Origin: Nemertoderma westbladi
Taxonomy: Eukaryota > Xenacoelomorpha > Nemertodermatida > Nemertodermatidae
NCBI GenBank assembly: GCA_032718475.1
Contig: JAUCBJ010003122.1
Span: 1 to 64,000, forward strand
Length of the DNA: 64,000 nt
Direction: 5' to 3'
This document shows, piece after piece, positions 10,850-21,625 of the stretch; the first letter of the stretch is position 1, and each line of letters opens with the position of its first letter. The position numbers and the translations under genes were made by a program. The notes beneath the pieces are model-generated. The model was not told the origin of the DNA. It saw only the letters and a program-made list of their open reading frames with translations, and did not search any database.

Positions 10850-12711
10850 TTTACACCTGCACAAGGTTATATTATTAACTATTAAAAAAATCCACCATAT
10901 TATAGAACATGTTGTTTATCCCATACGTAGCTGGGCAACAATGCATTAACTCTGTAATCATACTATTGCGTAGCTATTGGTACATAAACAAAGTGTTCTA
11001 GGATAGGAATTATTAGGAGCCCGCTCGACAGCGGGATACTTACTGTAAAAATCTACAGGATACTTACTGTAAAAATCTCAGGATATATAACACTGACTGA
11101 CTGATAATTATCTAGGTTCAGGCACTTCCTGCCTGGCGATTTTGATGAAATTTTGCAAGTACATTGCTTTGGTGGTTCATAATCGCGTTACAAAATATCA
11201 GATCGATTCTATGTGTGGTATTCGATATATTTAGTTTTTTGACATTATTTTGTCGCGAAATTAAAAGCAATGGTAAAATAACAACTCCTGCCTGAGCTGC
11301 AGCAGCTAGCTGTGGAGTAGGAACGGTGGAGTGCAGGGCTGTCTGAGATAGAATTCCATCCAGGCGGAATTTCTTGACTTTGACTACACCCCTCCTGCCT
11401 GCCTTTGCCTTGTAGGAGCAGCGCTGCTGGCTGAGTCCACACTTCCTTATCATATCAGCTCTCAGGTATAGACAGAAAATTGTTGAGTTGTCAATAAACA
11501 TAATAAAATATACCACTGCAGTAGAATTATATTATTATTATTCCACGAATCCTTGGGCTGATTATTTTGTATAGGATATATGTAGAAAGTTCTTAAAAAC
11601 AATATTCTTATTTTTTTTATTACATAGGATTAGCATCATTTTTTAGCTGAAGCATTAATAGTGCAAATTAATTTAATTATATTTTAATACCATTACTACA
11701 TTGGCATAAGATAAGTTTTAACATTTCTTACAAATATTATAAAACTCAATAGTGGTGCGAGCATAAAACTCAAATCACGCAAATTTAAAAGAACCGGGTG
11801 TGTTGTCATAATATCTATCTCCATAGGTTATTCTGCTTGACTGGGTCTGGGTGCGGCTTTGCTTTTGGGACGGGGTGCTGATTGAAAGGGGGGTTGAAGG
11901 GGGGGAACTGTCCCCCCTTTTCACTTTGACTGATTTGCGGTTTTGTTTAATATCTTGGATATAGTTGTTGTGATGCTAAAATTTAATTTGTCTTTGATAA
12001 TGTATTATTTTGTTTCATATTGTTTAGACCTTCAATTTTTCATAATATTAGTTGAGTTTTTGTTTATACATTTGCTCTATAATATATTATATAATTTGTA
12101 TTTATTCAAAAAATTGAATGAAACTGGTTATCACTATTATTATCTTACTAGAACTACTGACACTAATGTGGAACAGCTAGGCTATTTGCGCTTTGTTTGT
12201 GTTTTAGTTTTAGTAACTATAGCTACCCCTTTCTATTGTTAGTTTTGTTCTATAATGCAGCATTGGTTGATCGCCTTAGCAGCCGGTGTTGTAATATTCG
12301 TATGGAAATGGTGTCTGCATTTATAATATAGGGTGGTTCTAGGGTGGGTTCAGGGTCATCCCTCGCTCGGTGTCCTGGTTGTGCATCATGGGCATTTTTT
12401 CATAAATATTCGGTAATCTTATTTCTTGTAAACGTGCTTGATAATGAAATTATTTGCTTTATATTATATTTTTGTTAGTGGTAGCAAAGTTTAATTTTTT
12501 ATTATGTGGGACGATCCACAAAGTCAGCTAGCCTCACGCCTTACAGTTTAGACAATTGTTTAGTTTAGGCCTACTTACTAGGCCTACAGCTGACTGACAT
12601 AGTTCATTTGTAATAGTCTTGGCTAGGATTCTTCCCCCGGGCTCCTTCCAGCCAGCTTTCTGGCTTTCTAGTTAATTAAATAGAATAAAATAGCCTCGCA
12701 GATGCTAAATC
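10850..12711. other. intron sequence, no gene seen
   Basis: Part of the second intron of the secreted-protein gene. It contains a short direct repeat near 11028-11080 (GGATACTTACTGTAAAAATC twice) and a G-rich/C-rich stem near 11888-11920. The frames at 11118-11516 and 11943-12242 lack coding character. Confidence 0.45.
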
Positions 12712-12921
12712 ATGCAACTTTCGAACATTCATATCTCAGCTATTTTACGACGAAATTCAGATTGTGGTACATATTTGGAATCCTTACATGGCCAGCTTTC
12801 CGTCAATATCAACAAATCACTATAAGGTTGAAGAATAACTGGAGTGTAACTGGTGAAATATCACCGGAGACACCTTTTTCAAACGCTTGTAGCTAAAGAA
12901 TGAAGGCAAAAATAAAAATTC
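12712..12921 (-). repeat. dispersed repeat, copy 2 (empty MITE site)
   Basis: This is the inverse of 10435-10846 without the MITE. At the insertion point it reads continuously across a single GTTA. The frame at 12702-12896 is a by-product of the repeat. Confidence 0.8.
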
Positions 12922-13009
12922 CGGCTCACCCAGCAAGTAGGAGGGAGGTGAAACTATCTCTGTTTCAAATTTCATGCAATCTCATTAAGATTTGTTTTGT
13001 AGAAAAATT

Positions 13010-13035
13010 GGGGGGGGGGGGGGGGGGGGTGGGGG
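13010..13035. repeat. poly-G tract
   Basis: Twenty consecutive G, one T, then five G. A comparable poly-C tract is at 27846-27867. Such tracts can form quadruplexes and are hard to sequence, so their lengths are uncertain. Confidence 0.9.
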
Positions 13036-14195
13036 TCCAGGTACCTCAATAATGACACTATATTCCAGGACATCGTGTATGTACTGTATGCTGTTATCAA
13101 CATCTTACTACGGCAAAATTTCGGCGGCTGTTCTAGGGCGCTGGACTAGTTGTGAACAAACATCGCGGAACTTGAACACTGCATGGCTGAAGTGGGAGAG
13201 GTTTTGGCAGGGATACCGGCAGTGCACCATATAGTGTAGTGCGGCCCACCTTGTAGGCCTAGTCCAAGGTGTACTAAATAACAGGTGATTTTATTACATT
13301 GCTATGAATCCTTGTCATCATATCCACATAACCAAAGAAGCACAAAAGAAGTTTCTAAGGAAATATTACGAAAATAGAGCCAAAAAAAAGGTGAAAAGAT
13401 CGGCCCACGCTAATTTCAGCAATCCGCCCGCTGCATGACCTGTTATTTAGGCCTAGTCCCATGTGTTTATGCAGCTACTAAATGCTTACACATGACCAGC
13501 CAGCCAGTCAAGAGACATATATGGCATATACCCACCTCGGAGGGTAACAGTAGTCATATTTAATTAAGAAGAGTCACCAATAAAGATCACTAATAAAGTA
13601 ATGTTATTAGGATTATTAGTTTTATGTGAACAATTAATTGAATCATTACTAAACTCCAATGCTTATTATTTAATGGATTTTTATTATTTGGATTAAGTTA
13701 CGGTTATCTATTATTAACCTTATATGGGGGGCCTTTGCGCAGTACGAGAGCCTAAATTAGAAAGTACATTATACTAATCTCTATTAGATATACGAAAACT
13801 GTCTTTCCTAAAATATGTAAACCTTCTAACTAGGGCTGTTTAAGTTAAGTATGACATTTTTAGTTTTACAATACTCTTATCCTTCATTAGCCTCGTTGCG
13901 CTCGTCTTGTTTTGTCTTAAAATAATTTCCCTAAACGGAGACTAACCACCTTTATAACTGTGCAAAGTTTCGAAACTGTGAGATCTAACTGCTAACTGCT
14001 GATTTATGGCAGATAGATACTCGTATCCACTGTAAACTCGTTGCGTTCGTTCGTTTTTGACCAAGCTTGAGATTCTTTCTAAACTTTAGCCGGACTACAT
14101 ACGTACCAAGTTTCGTTTAATTTCATCAAGGAATAACCGAGTTATTAGCGATCAAAAATTTACGACGACGACAGGCGACGACGACAGACAACTCG
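13036..14195. other. intron sequence, no gene seen
   Basis: AT-rich. It contains two copies of TAGGCCTAGTCC near 13252 and 13450 and a stretch near 14030-14190 ending in a CGACGA-rich run. No supported coding or RNA gene. Confidence 0.4.
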
Positions 14196-14199
14196 TTAA

Positions 14200-15766
14200 C
14201 CCTTTATTGCACCGAGCAGACGATTTTAATGAAAAAAAATTAAATTTATGTTTTTGGTAATAAAATGGTGTCAATACTGTGAAATATACTGTGAAAAAGC
14301 CAAAATTTTATGATTTTGTGTGTTTTCACAACACGTTGCTTAAAAGCAACACGGTGCGACAAAGGAACGTAATAATGAAGAAAAATAGAGTGAATGTTTT
14401 TTCTGTCTATTTTGTTCCACTTCTTTCAACTGTTTGTATGTCTATCTACCTGTCTGTTCGTCTGTCTGTCTGTCTATCTATCTGTCTATCTGTCTGTCTG
14501 TCTGACTGTTTGTATGTCTGTCTGTCTGTCTGTCTGCATGCCTGACTGTTTGTCGGGGTCTGCCTGTCTGTCTCTCGGTGTGTTTGTATGTCTGTCTGTC
14601 TGCATGCCTGACTGTTTGTCGGGGTCTGTCTGTCTAGCTGCCTGCCTGTCTATCAGTTTGTCTGTCTGTCTGCCTGTCTGTCTGCATGCTTGATGGTTTA
14701 TCGGTCCGTCTATCTGTCAGTAGTCTGTCAGTCTGTCTGTATGTATGTCTCACTGTCAGTCTGTCTGTCTTTCTGTCTGTTTTTCTGTCGGGTTTCTAAA
14801 ATCGAGTTCCTTGTGATTTCAGTTCATATTTATTTACAAATTATCCTAATAATTCCTTTAATAATAATTCCTAATAATCTAATAGTTCCTAATAGTTCCC
14901 TAGTATTTCCTAATAGTTCCTAAAGGTGGAAGTCTTGCAAGCAGTTTTTCTTTGTAGTTAGGCAAAGGAAAATGCGTACACCGCTACTTCTGTGCACTTT
15001 GCGCAGTATAACTGCGTGGTCGAATTGCAAAGGTTCTCCCTCCCTATTCTGTGTACCACTATTTAGTAAATTAATTTCCTATTTAAATAATTAGCATATC
15101 AATGTGATTAATTAACCTAATTAACTAGTAATAACCAATAATTAGTCTTCTAATTAATTAACTGAAATCATCGAAAGACCATTCTCTACACTTAAAAAAT
15201 TTCCTGCGCAACTGTAAATTCCTTAGTAATTTAATTACCTAATTAAATAATTAGTCTAATCACTTATCAAATAATTAAATTAATTAAATCATTAATTAGC
15301 TCTAAATAACTCTGTCTTTCTATAACAATCAATAATTACTTAGAAGTGACAAACAATAAGGCTTTTACAAAAGGAAAACCTAATTGCACAGTTCAGTTCC
15401 ATTTTCCACTACTTTCCTTTACTGCACCCTGTTGCTTATAAGCAACACGGCTTATTTTGTGCCTTAGAATTACAAAAGAATGTAGAATTTTTTAGAATTT
15501 TTTTGGCACCATAAAATTATCGCAAGAATAAAAAAAGCCGACCTAAAGACACCTATAAACTAAAAATATCAATTTTCCTTTCAGCATTTTCGAATGTTAA
15601 CTTACAACACAATTTAAACCTCCCACCCAAGACTCTTCGTTTTTATTGGATAATTTAATTATCCTACTTTAAGCTACAAAGTGCAGTAATGGTTGCTTGA
15701 TGGTTTTTCTATGAGATAAGACAGATAATAGAACTGTTGCTTAAAAGCAACAAGTGCAACAAAGGG
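14200..15766. mobile_element. piggyBac-like non-autonomous element (TTAA target duplication)
   Basis: The left end reads TTAA then CCCTTTATTGCAC (14196-14212). The right end is the inverse, GTGCAACAAAGGG followed by TTAA (15754-15770). Terminal repeats starting CCC and flanked by duplicated TTAA are the hallmark of the piggyBac superfamily. Subterminal palindromes of the type GTTGCTTAAAAGCAAC occur near both ends (14335-14352 and 15735-15751), and a related one at about 15431. No transposase frame is present, so the element would need a transposase supplied in trans. It lies within the second intron of the secreted-protein gene, just downstream of the antisense TAF2 gene. Confidence 0.75.
14430..14790. 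repeat. CTGT/TGTC microsatellite
   Basis: About 360 bp of interrupted TGTC/CTGT repeats inside the piggyBac-like element. Longer internal repeats such as GCATGCCTGACTGTTTGTCG occur twice. It opens Cys/Leu/Ser-rich frames in two registers that are not genes. Confidence 0.9.
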
Positions 15767-15942
15767 TTAATGGTACCCATATGCTAAGCTAAGGCTTCGC
15801 TCACTTCGTGGCTCGCCCCACAAAGTAATTTTAATTAGTATTTTTTTTATATAACTATCTTATTAATTAATATAACTTTCTCTCTTTTTTTTCCATAGAA
15901 AATAAATTATTTTCAAATAAAGTAACAAATCAAAAATTATCC

Positions 15943-18900
15943 CTATGGAGTTGACTCAGTGTCACTGTGATATGCTGTAGCATGAGGACTCCCCATTGTA
16001 AACTGCACTGTCGGACTGGCCTCGCTGGGGGTCAAATCAATACATTCTGGTCCTTCATTCAAGTGATACCGTAGTAAACGAGTTCCCCCAGACCCATCCC
16101 TATTGGGACTGGTTCTTCGAGACCCATCGCCATCCCTGTTGGGACTGGTTCTTCTAGACCCATCCCTGTTGGGACTGGTTCTTCTAGACCCATCCCTGTT
16201 GGGACTGGTTCTTCTAGACCCATCCCTGTTGGGACTGGTTCTTCTAGACCCATCCCTGTTGGGACTGGTTCTTCTAGACCCATCCCTGTTGGGACTGGTT
16301 ATTGTAGACCCATCCCTGTTGGGACTGGTTCTTCTAGACCCATCCCTGTTGGGACTGGTTCTTCTAGACCCATCCCTGTTGGGACTGGTTCTTCTAGACC
16401 CATCCCTGTTGGGACTGGTTCTTCTAGACCCATCCCTGTTGGGACTGGTTCTTCTAGACCCATCCCTGTTGGGACTGGTTCTTCTAGACCCATCCCTGTT
16501 GGGACTGGTTCTTCTAGACCCATCCCTATTGGGACTGGTTCTCCTAGACCCATCCCTGTTGGGACTGGTTCTCCTAGACCCATCCCTATTGGGACTGGTT
16601 CTTCGAGACCCGTCCCTGTTGGGACTAGTTATTCTAGACCCATCCCTGTTGGGACTGGTTCTTCTAGACCAATCCCTGTTGGGACTGGTTCTTCTAGAAC
16701 CATCCGTGTTGGGACTGGTTCTCATAGACCCATCCCTGTTGGGACTGGTTCTCCTAGACCCACCCCTATTGGGACTGGTTCTTCTAGACCCATCCCTGTT
16801 GGGACTGGTTATTGTAGACCCATCCCTGTTGGGACTGGTTATTCTAGACCCATCCCTGTTGGGACTGGTTCTTCTAGACCAATCCCTGTTGGGACTGGTT
16901 CTTCTAGACCCATCCCTGTTGGGACTGGTTCTCCTAGAGCCATCCCTGTTCGGACTGGTTCTCCTAGACCCATCCCTGTTGGGACTGGTTCTCCTAGACC
17001 CATCCATACTGGTAGGTGAACCATCCCTGGAGTCTAGCCCACTTTCTACCGAGCCGACCTCCTCTAGATACCTCCGTTGTTTCTTTCTCCTCCGCATCTC
17101 CTCCTCGGCTCCTCCGGAGGAGTCCGCGACTGGGTGTCTCCGTTTCGCCCCAGCTGTCTGTAGCGGTAGATCTAGCGGCGGTAGACAGCAGGGCTGCCCG
17201 CTACCATACATAGTCCGGTACAAGGTAACGAGATCACCACGGAGAAAGCTGTCGTGTGACGTCATCGAGTTGATGGTCAACCATAGGCGGTCGACCAGGT
17301 GTACAGTATCGAGGGGATGGGTGCCCCGAGAGACGGCGAGGAAGGGCGGTTTATCGATGAGCATGTTGACTAAGCTGTAACGCACTCTAGGTTCGGGGTC
17401 CTCCTCCACAGCATCCAGTAGGTAGGCCAACAGACCCCGACTCGAGGTCTCGCTAAGCATGTCGACGAGGCAATGGAACGCGGCGAGACGCACCTCGATA
17501 AAGATTCCGACTCGTGCGTACGATTGGAATATCTCAGAACTCAAAGGAATGTGACCATTGCATTGCGCTACTCTCAATGCTTTAATACACGCCACTGTCA
17601 CTTCGTACTTGTAACTTTGAATCACTTTCTCCAGGTTTAGAAGTCTTGTAATTTCTTCTAGAACGACGTTGGCTTCAGGAGTGAGTTTATCGGAACTGGT
17701 AACGAGACTGGGCGCGGGAGTTATTGTCCTCGACAAAGCTTCCACCAACACAGAGCGGTAGGAGCCATCGCTGAACTTATTTAAGCGGTTGTCGTTGTAC
17801 TTGATAAGATCTAGGATGAAAGCGAGGACCTCTTTAGGGCAGAGGTTGAAGGAGTTTCTGATGCGACTCATTGCGAGAGGAAAAGCCTGGAGGAGGAAAT
17901 AACTCTGAAAGTTTGAGAAATCATTGAGTTTGATAATCTCTGGACAGGATCGCGATCCGTACATGCGGCGGAAGAGTTTGAGCAACGATTCGTAGCCGAC
18001 GGATAGGGAGGAGCTGGAGGAGGCCACAACGGAAGAAGCCATCGAGGTGACAACGGAAGCCAATGAGTGCAGAGCGGCGAGACGAACTCGATAGAAACAG
18101 CGGTCGTTCTCCACGATATCGGAGAGGCAGATCTTGGCGATCGCGTTGGGGAAGGCGAGCAGGCCGACGACTGCGTCCAACTGCGCGGTAACGTCCCGTT
18201 CGAACCGCGCCTGGTAGTGCCACATGTAGTCGGACTGACGGATCTCGAGTCGACGGATTAGCAGCATATCGGGGTCCAGACGAACCCACATGACCGGAGA
18301 GTCGTCCTCAATGTAGTTAAAGTCCACGTCGATTTCCTCTCCGTTCATAAGCGGCACGCGTTTCTTACGAGGTCGTCGCCCCTTCGAGTGACAGATGACG
18401 TCATGATGGCTGGTCATATCCTCGATCAGTATGGTGTGCAGGAAGGAGCCGTCTGTCTCCTGTATCCGAACTGTCAGCGGTCCCATGTACTTAGAGACGC
18501 CCTTGCGACCGGGCTCCTGGATGATATCCAACTCGATGCAGTTCCGCTTCCGGTTGAACGTGTAGTTGGCGTGAAGCGACGGACATCCCGACTGGAAGAT
18601 CCACTGCTCAAGAATAGAGGCGAGGTCCTTACCGGAAACCATGGCAACGAGTTTAAAGAAACTGTGTGTGGACACTAGGATGTTAGACCATGTTCCGCTG
18701 GAGTATTTAGCGCCGGCGCATTGGCTAGCTAAACTAAGCAGTTTGCTGAGCACTTGTATGAGAGTATCCCGCCCTACTCGATGCTCCATTATCCGCATCA
18801 CTAGATAGGCTTTCTTCTCCATCACGTCGATGTACCTGGTGCTGACGGACTGCGCTGGTTCCTTGCGTTGCGCGTCCAGTATCATCTCCCCGGTATCGGC

Positions 18901-20094
18901 CTCATACGCGCATACCGTTCGGATATCCTCGCGCACCGAATACAGATATTCGTTGGTACCGAAGGTTTTACACCGATACAACCCAGACAGGTAACCCGCC
19001 ATCGCTTTGGGAAGCCAGGCGTCGGACCAACGCGCTCGCGTGATGAAACAACCGAAGAATTGTGTGGCTACGACCTGAGCGATGCGAGTCATCGCCTCCG
19101 GTACGTGGTCTATAATCCCGGAGTGGTGAAGAAGATTTGTATCGAATAGTCCCATAGAGGCGTAACTTTGAGAGACAAAAGGAGCCTGATCTACGAACAC
19201 CTGCTTGTAGTTACTGTAAGGGAATCTATTGCCGACTGTTTGTTCGTAGAATTCGATTACTTGATGGAGGAAGGAAGTTGTATGAGAGAGGAGAGTTTTT
19301 AGTTCTGGTAGACAAAAGTGGGTGACTTCGTGCATAGCGGGGTCCACTAGAATCTCGAAGGGACCCACCGCTATCCCGATGTTCGGTGCGGAAGTCGGTA
19401 CGTTTAGCGAGTAGTAGAAGGTTTTCTGTGAGGAGTCCGCATTGTAAACCGTGTCCACCAACTCGCCCGGACAGACGGGGGTCATCCCGTTATCTACGGT
19501 AACTCGTAACGACCAGGTGCACGGCTCGCTCTCTGCGTCCACGCACGGGAACCACAGACGCGAGGAGTTCTCTCGTCCGTACGAGAAGGCGTGGCATCCT
19601 CGGTCCACATCCGAGCCGGAACCATCGGGAACCACAAACTGTAAACCTCCGCTCGGGTTCTCTAAAGAAAACTCGAGGTTTACTTTAACCGGTCGGCATT
19701 CCCGCATCGAGGCTTCGAGTTTCTGTGGAATTTTAATCGTTAGTTCCCCGTTACCAGCGTCCGGGTCCACGCTAGATACCACGCCGCTGTGACACGCATC
19801 AAAGTGATCGAGATTGCGTTGGTTTGACTCGCTCGAACATATCTCCAATGTGGGATCGTTGTACTCGAAGGTGGCGTCGAGATCCCCGTTGAAGCAGACC
19901 TGGTAGATTCGGCATTGCTTCGCGTTGAGAACAAAGTTTCGCAGTTCAGGTTTTAATGGAACCAGTAGGAGTTCTGTGTAACCCACTAACGAGTGCTTCT
20001 GGAAGTTGATGGCAGTTATTCCTAAGGTTTGGTGAATCACCTTGAACGGGCGCAAAGAATCGAATTTGTCTGGTTTCTTGAGTGAAAAGACCAT
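15943..20094 (-). CDS. TAF2: TAF2, TFIID subunit 2, intronless, with a 10-residue repeat tail
   Basis: TAF2 is a TFIID subunit that helps bind initiator DNA at promoters in the nucleus. The frame aligns in order with animal TAF2 from RPFKVIHQ near the start through KQCRIYQVCFNG, NDPTLE, SESNQRNLDHF, VDPDAGNGEL, GPFEILVDPAMHEVTHFCLP, FNRKRN, PLMNGEEIDVDF and CPKEVLAFILDLIKYNDNR. It is an M1-aminopeptidase-like fold without the zinc site: the region expected to hold HExxH reads IAQVVATQFFGC. The HEAT-like C-terminal half follows. I chose ATG at 20094; the open frame extends nine codons upstream without an ATG, and an acceptor-like TTTTACAG lies just before it. The product is 1383 aa, against about 1200 in vertebrates. 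The excess is a tail of about 30 DGSRRTSPNR repeats. The whole gene is a single exon, antisense inside another gene's intron. Confidence 0.93.
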   Translation of the reverse strand: MVFSLKKPDKFDSLRPFKVIHQTLGITAINFQKHSLVGYTELLLVPLKPELRNFVLNAKQCRIYQVCFNGDLDATFEYNDPTLEICSSESNQRNLDHFDACHSGVVSSVDPDAGNGELTIKIPQKLEASMRECRPVKVNLEFSLENPSGGLQFVVPDGSGSDVDRGCHAFSYGRENSSRLWFPCVDAESEPCTWSLRVTVDNGMTPVCPGELVDTVYNADSSQKTFYYSLNVPTSAPNIGIAVGPFEILVDPAMHEVTHFCLPELKTLLSHTTSFLHQVIEFYEQTVGNRFPYSNYKQVFVDQAPFVSQSYASMGLFDTNLLHHSGIIDHVPEAMTRIAQVVATQFFGCFITRARWSDAWLPKAMAGYLSGLYRCKTFGTNEYLYSVREDIRTVCAYEADTGEMILDAQRKEPAQSVSTRYIDVMEKKAYLVMRIMEHRVGRDTLIQVLSKLLSLASQCAGAKYSSGTWSNILVSTHSFFKLVAMVSGKDLASILEQWIFQSGCPSLHANYTFNRKRNCIELDIIQEPGRKGVSKYMGPLTVRIQETDGSFLHTILIEDMTSHHDVICHSKGRRPRKKRVPLMNGEEIDVDFNYIEDDSPVMWVRLDPDMLLIRRLEIRQSDYMWHYQARFERDVTAQLDAVVGLLAFPNAIAKICLSDIVENDRCFYRVRLAALHSLASVVTSMASSVVASSSSSLSVGYESLLKLFRRMYGSRSCPEIIKLNDFSNFQSYFLLQAFPLAMSRIRNSFNLCPKEVLAFILDLIKYNDNRLNKFSDGSYRSVLVEALSRTITPAPSLVTSSDKLTPEANVVLEEITRLLNLEKVIQSYKYEVTVACIKALRVAQCNGHIPLSSEIFQSYARVGIFIEVRLAAFHCLVDMLSETSSRGLLAYLLDAVEEDPEPRVRYSLVNMLIDKPPFLAVSRGTHPLDTVHLVDRLWLTINSMTSHDSFLRGDLVTLYRTMYGSGQPCCLPPLDLPLQTAGAKRRHPVADSSGGAEEEMRRRKKQRRYLEEVGSVESGLDSRDGSPTSMDGSRRTSPNRDGSRRTSPNRDGSRRTSPNRDGSRRTSPNRDWSRRTSPNRDGSRITSPNRDGSTITSPNRDGSRRTSPNRGGSRRTSPNRDGSMRTSPNTDGSRRTSPNRDWSRRTSPNRDGSRITSPNRDGSRRTSPNRDGSRRTSPNRDGSRRTSPNRDGSRRTSPNRDGSRRTSPNRDGSRRTSPNRDGSRRTSPNRDGSRRTSPNRDGSRRTSPNRDGSRRTSPNRDGSTITSPNRDGSRRTSPNRDGSRRTSPNRDGSRRTSPNRDGSRRTSPNRDGSRRTSPNRDGDGSRRTSPNRDGSGGTRLLRYHLNEGPECIDLTPSEASPTVQFTMGSPHATAYHSDTESTP
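16090..17004. repeat. 30-bp in-frame minisatellite in the TAF2 tail
   Basis: About 30 copies of a 30-bp unit code, on the minus strand, for Asp-Gly-Ser-Arg-Arg-Thr-Ser-Pro-Asn-Arg. Substitutions are few (Arg to Ile, Trp for Gly, Met for Arg) and the frame is kept. One unit near the right end of the protein has a six-base insertion (DGDGS). The other two frames of the repeat are also stop-free and give false ORFs on both strands. Confidence 0.96.
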
Positions 20095-20394
20095 AATTTG
20101 TGGGGAGTCTGGCTCAATCAAACTGTAAAATACTGAAATAACAGTCTACAGCCAGGTCTAACAGCTGAACAGTACTGCACTAGCCACTACCGGTAGCTGC
20201 GAGCTATAGCAAAGTAAAGTAAAGTAAAAATGGCAGACCAGCACCGGTATGCCTCGGTCCGTCTAAACACCCAGAGTAAACTGGGGTGAAGTGAGCTACT
20301 TTTGCAGTATTTCGTGTTTTAAAAGTAGTTAATATCAGCATATTGAGGAAATACCAATGCATTCCTTTGTGCACTACATTATACCGGTATTGTG

Positions 20395-20785
20395 TAAGGC
20401 AGCATCAGGAGTTGAAGAGTACAGTAATTTGAATTTCAGTAACTATGGAAGCAATATAGGCCTAGTAAAATACTTGATTATTGATAGTAACAATGTGTTG
20501 GATCCCTTCTTATAATAAAATGTATAGTAAAATACTACCAGACTATAGTTCAATTTATTTTGTACCACTATATCGCTGTACGTTTTATTAAAGAATTAAG
20601 CAACAAAAAAGTACCAATTTAAGAATAAAATTACTTAATACATGGGAAAAAAAACATAAAATTTTTTTTTTTCAATATTCTCTCGACCCTTTATTAACCT
20701 CGCTGGCGCTCGGTAAATAAAATGCCTCGAGAATATTGAAAAAAAAGATCTACTTTTTTTCCCATGTAATAAATAATTATTAACA
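20395..20785 (-). repeat. dispersed repeat with a MITE-like core, copy 2
   Basis: This is the inverse of 8757-9090. The hairpin core is at about 20637-20770, with ends ATACATGGGAAAA and TTTTCCCATGTAAT. It sits 300 bp upstream of the TAF2 start codon, so it may overlap the TAF2 promoter. No recognisable TATA or other promoter element stands out between 20095 and 20395. Confidence 0.7.
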
Positions 20786-21043
20786 ATTATGACAATGCAA
20801 TACCAGAATACTAAAAAAACAAACGCGAGCGAAGCGTGCGAATTTTTTATTTTTAACAATGCAAAATGGTGAATATTTTTAACAATGCAAAATGGTGAAA
20901 TGGAAAAGAAATGCGAATGAAACACGAAGGAAGCGAAATTCTTTAATTTTAGCAATGCAAAATGGAAAAGAATTGCGGATTTTGCACTCCAATTTACAGC
21001 CTGTTGGCCTGTGTTAGTGTAGTATAGTGTGTAGTGTTTGGCA

Positions 21044-21330
21044 GTTGGGTCCCTCCCCAATGAACAGCTTTGCTTACAGTCTGAGAGAGAGAAATCCCAG
21101 CCTCAATATGTCATTATTATTAACCTATAAAACATATGAACGGAGAACGGCCCACTGCAATTCAATCAGCCTGCGTCCCACCTAACATAGCAGTGAGTAA
21201 CCTTGTAGATATTCAGATAGGATGCACTGGGAAGGGCTATTCAGATGGCGGAGTAATACATTACAAACAACAGTTGATGTTTACTTACTGCCTGGGATAC
21301 AGTGAGAGAGTAACATACAGTATATATATA
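21044..21330 (+). repeat. dispersed repeat, copy 1
   Basis: It matches 28161-28440 in the same orientation at roughly three-quarters identity. Shared words include GTTGGGTCCCTCCCCA, GTCTGAGAGAGAGAAATCCC and ACATAGCAGTGAGTAA. Both copies lie a few hundred bases before an internal exon. Confidence 0.7.
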
Positions 21331-21470
21331 CAGAATAATTTTAGAATAATCAGTCGCTCCTAACGGTCTTTTAATTAATTTAGAGTCTTAATTATTTATT
21401 CTTATGTCTTAATAGTAAAAATATTTTTTTATGTAAGTAAATTAAATATTAAATATTTGAACATTTATAG

Positions 21471-21625
21471 TGTTCAGAGGCAGATAAAATGGATGCCACG
21501 TGTTTCACTGATAGAGATGATGTGACGCTCGGGGAATGGAATGCGGTTTCGGGTCAGCTGACTCTCGAATGCGAGGTAGATGGGACCGGATATTATGATA
21601 TCAAAGTTCATAATCTACTTCCCTG
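21471..21625 (+). CDS. secreted orphan protein, exon 3
   Basis: The acceptor ACATTTATAG precedes 21471 and the donor GTATGT follows 21625. Read in phase 0 it gives CSEADKMDATCFTDRDD and later ECEVDGTGYYDIKVHNLLP. It ends two bases into a codon that is completed to Trp by exon 4. The phase agreement on both sides supports its assignment to the gene that starts at 9659. Confidence 0.7.

Noticed and set aside
11943-12242. Hydrophobic 99-aa ORF.
   Set aside because: T-rich intron sequence with no splice context, repeat partner or family resemblance.
14279-14923. Cys/Leu/Ser-rich ORFs near 14.3-14.9 kb.
   Set aside because: They are translations of the CTGT microsatellite.
16059-17380. Long ORFs on both strands over the TAF2 repeat (425 aa plus strand, several minus-strand frames).
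   Set aside because: A 30-bp period without stops opens several frames; only the minus frame that continues TAF2 is supported by homology.
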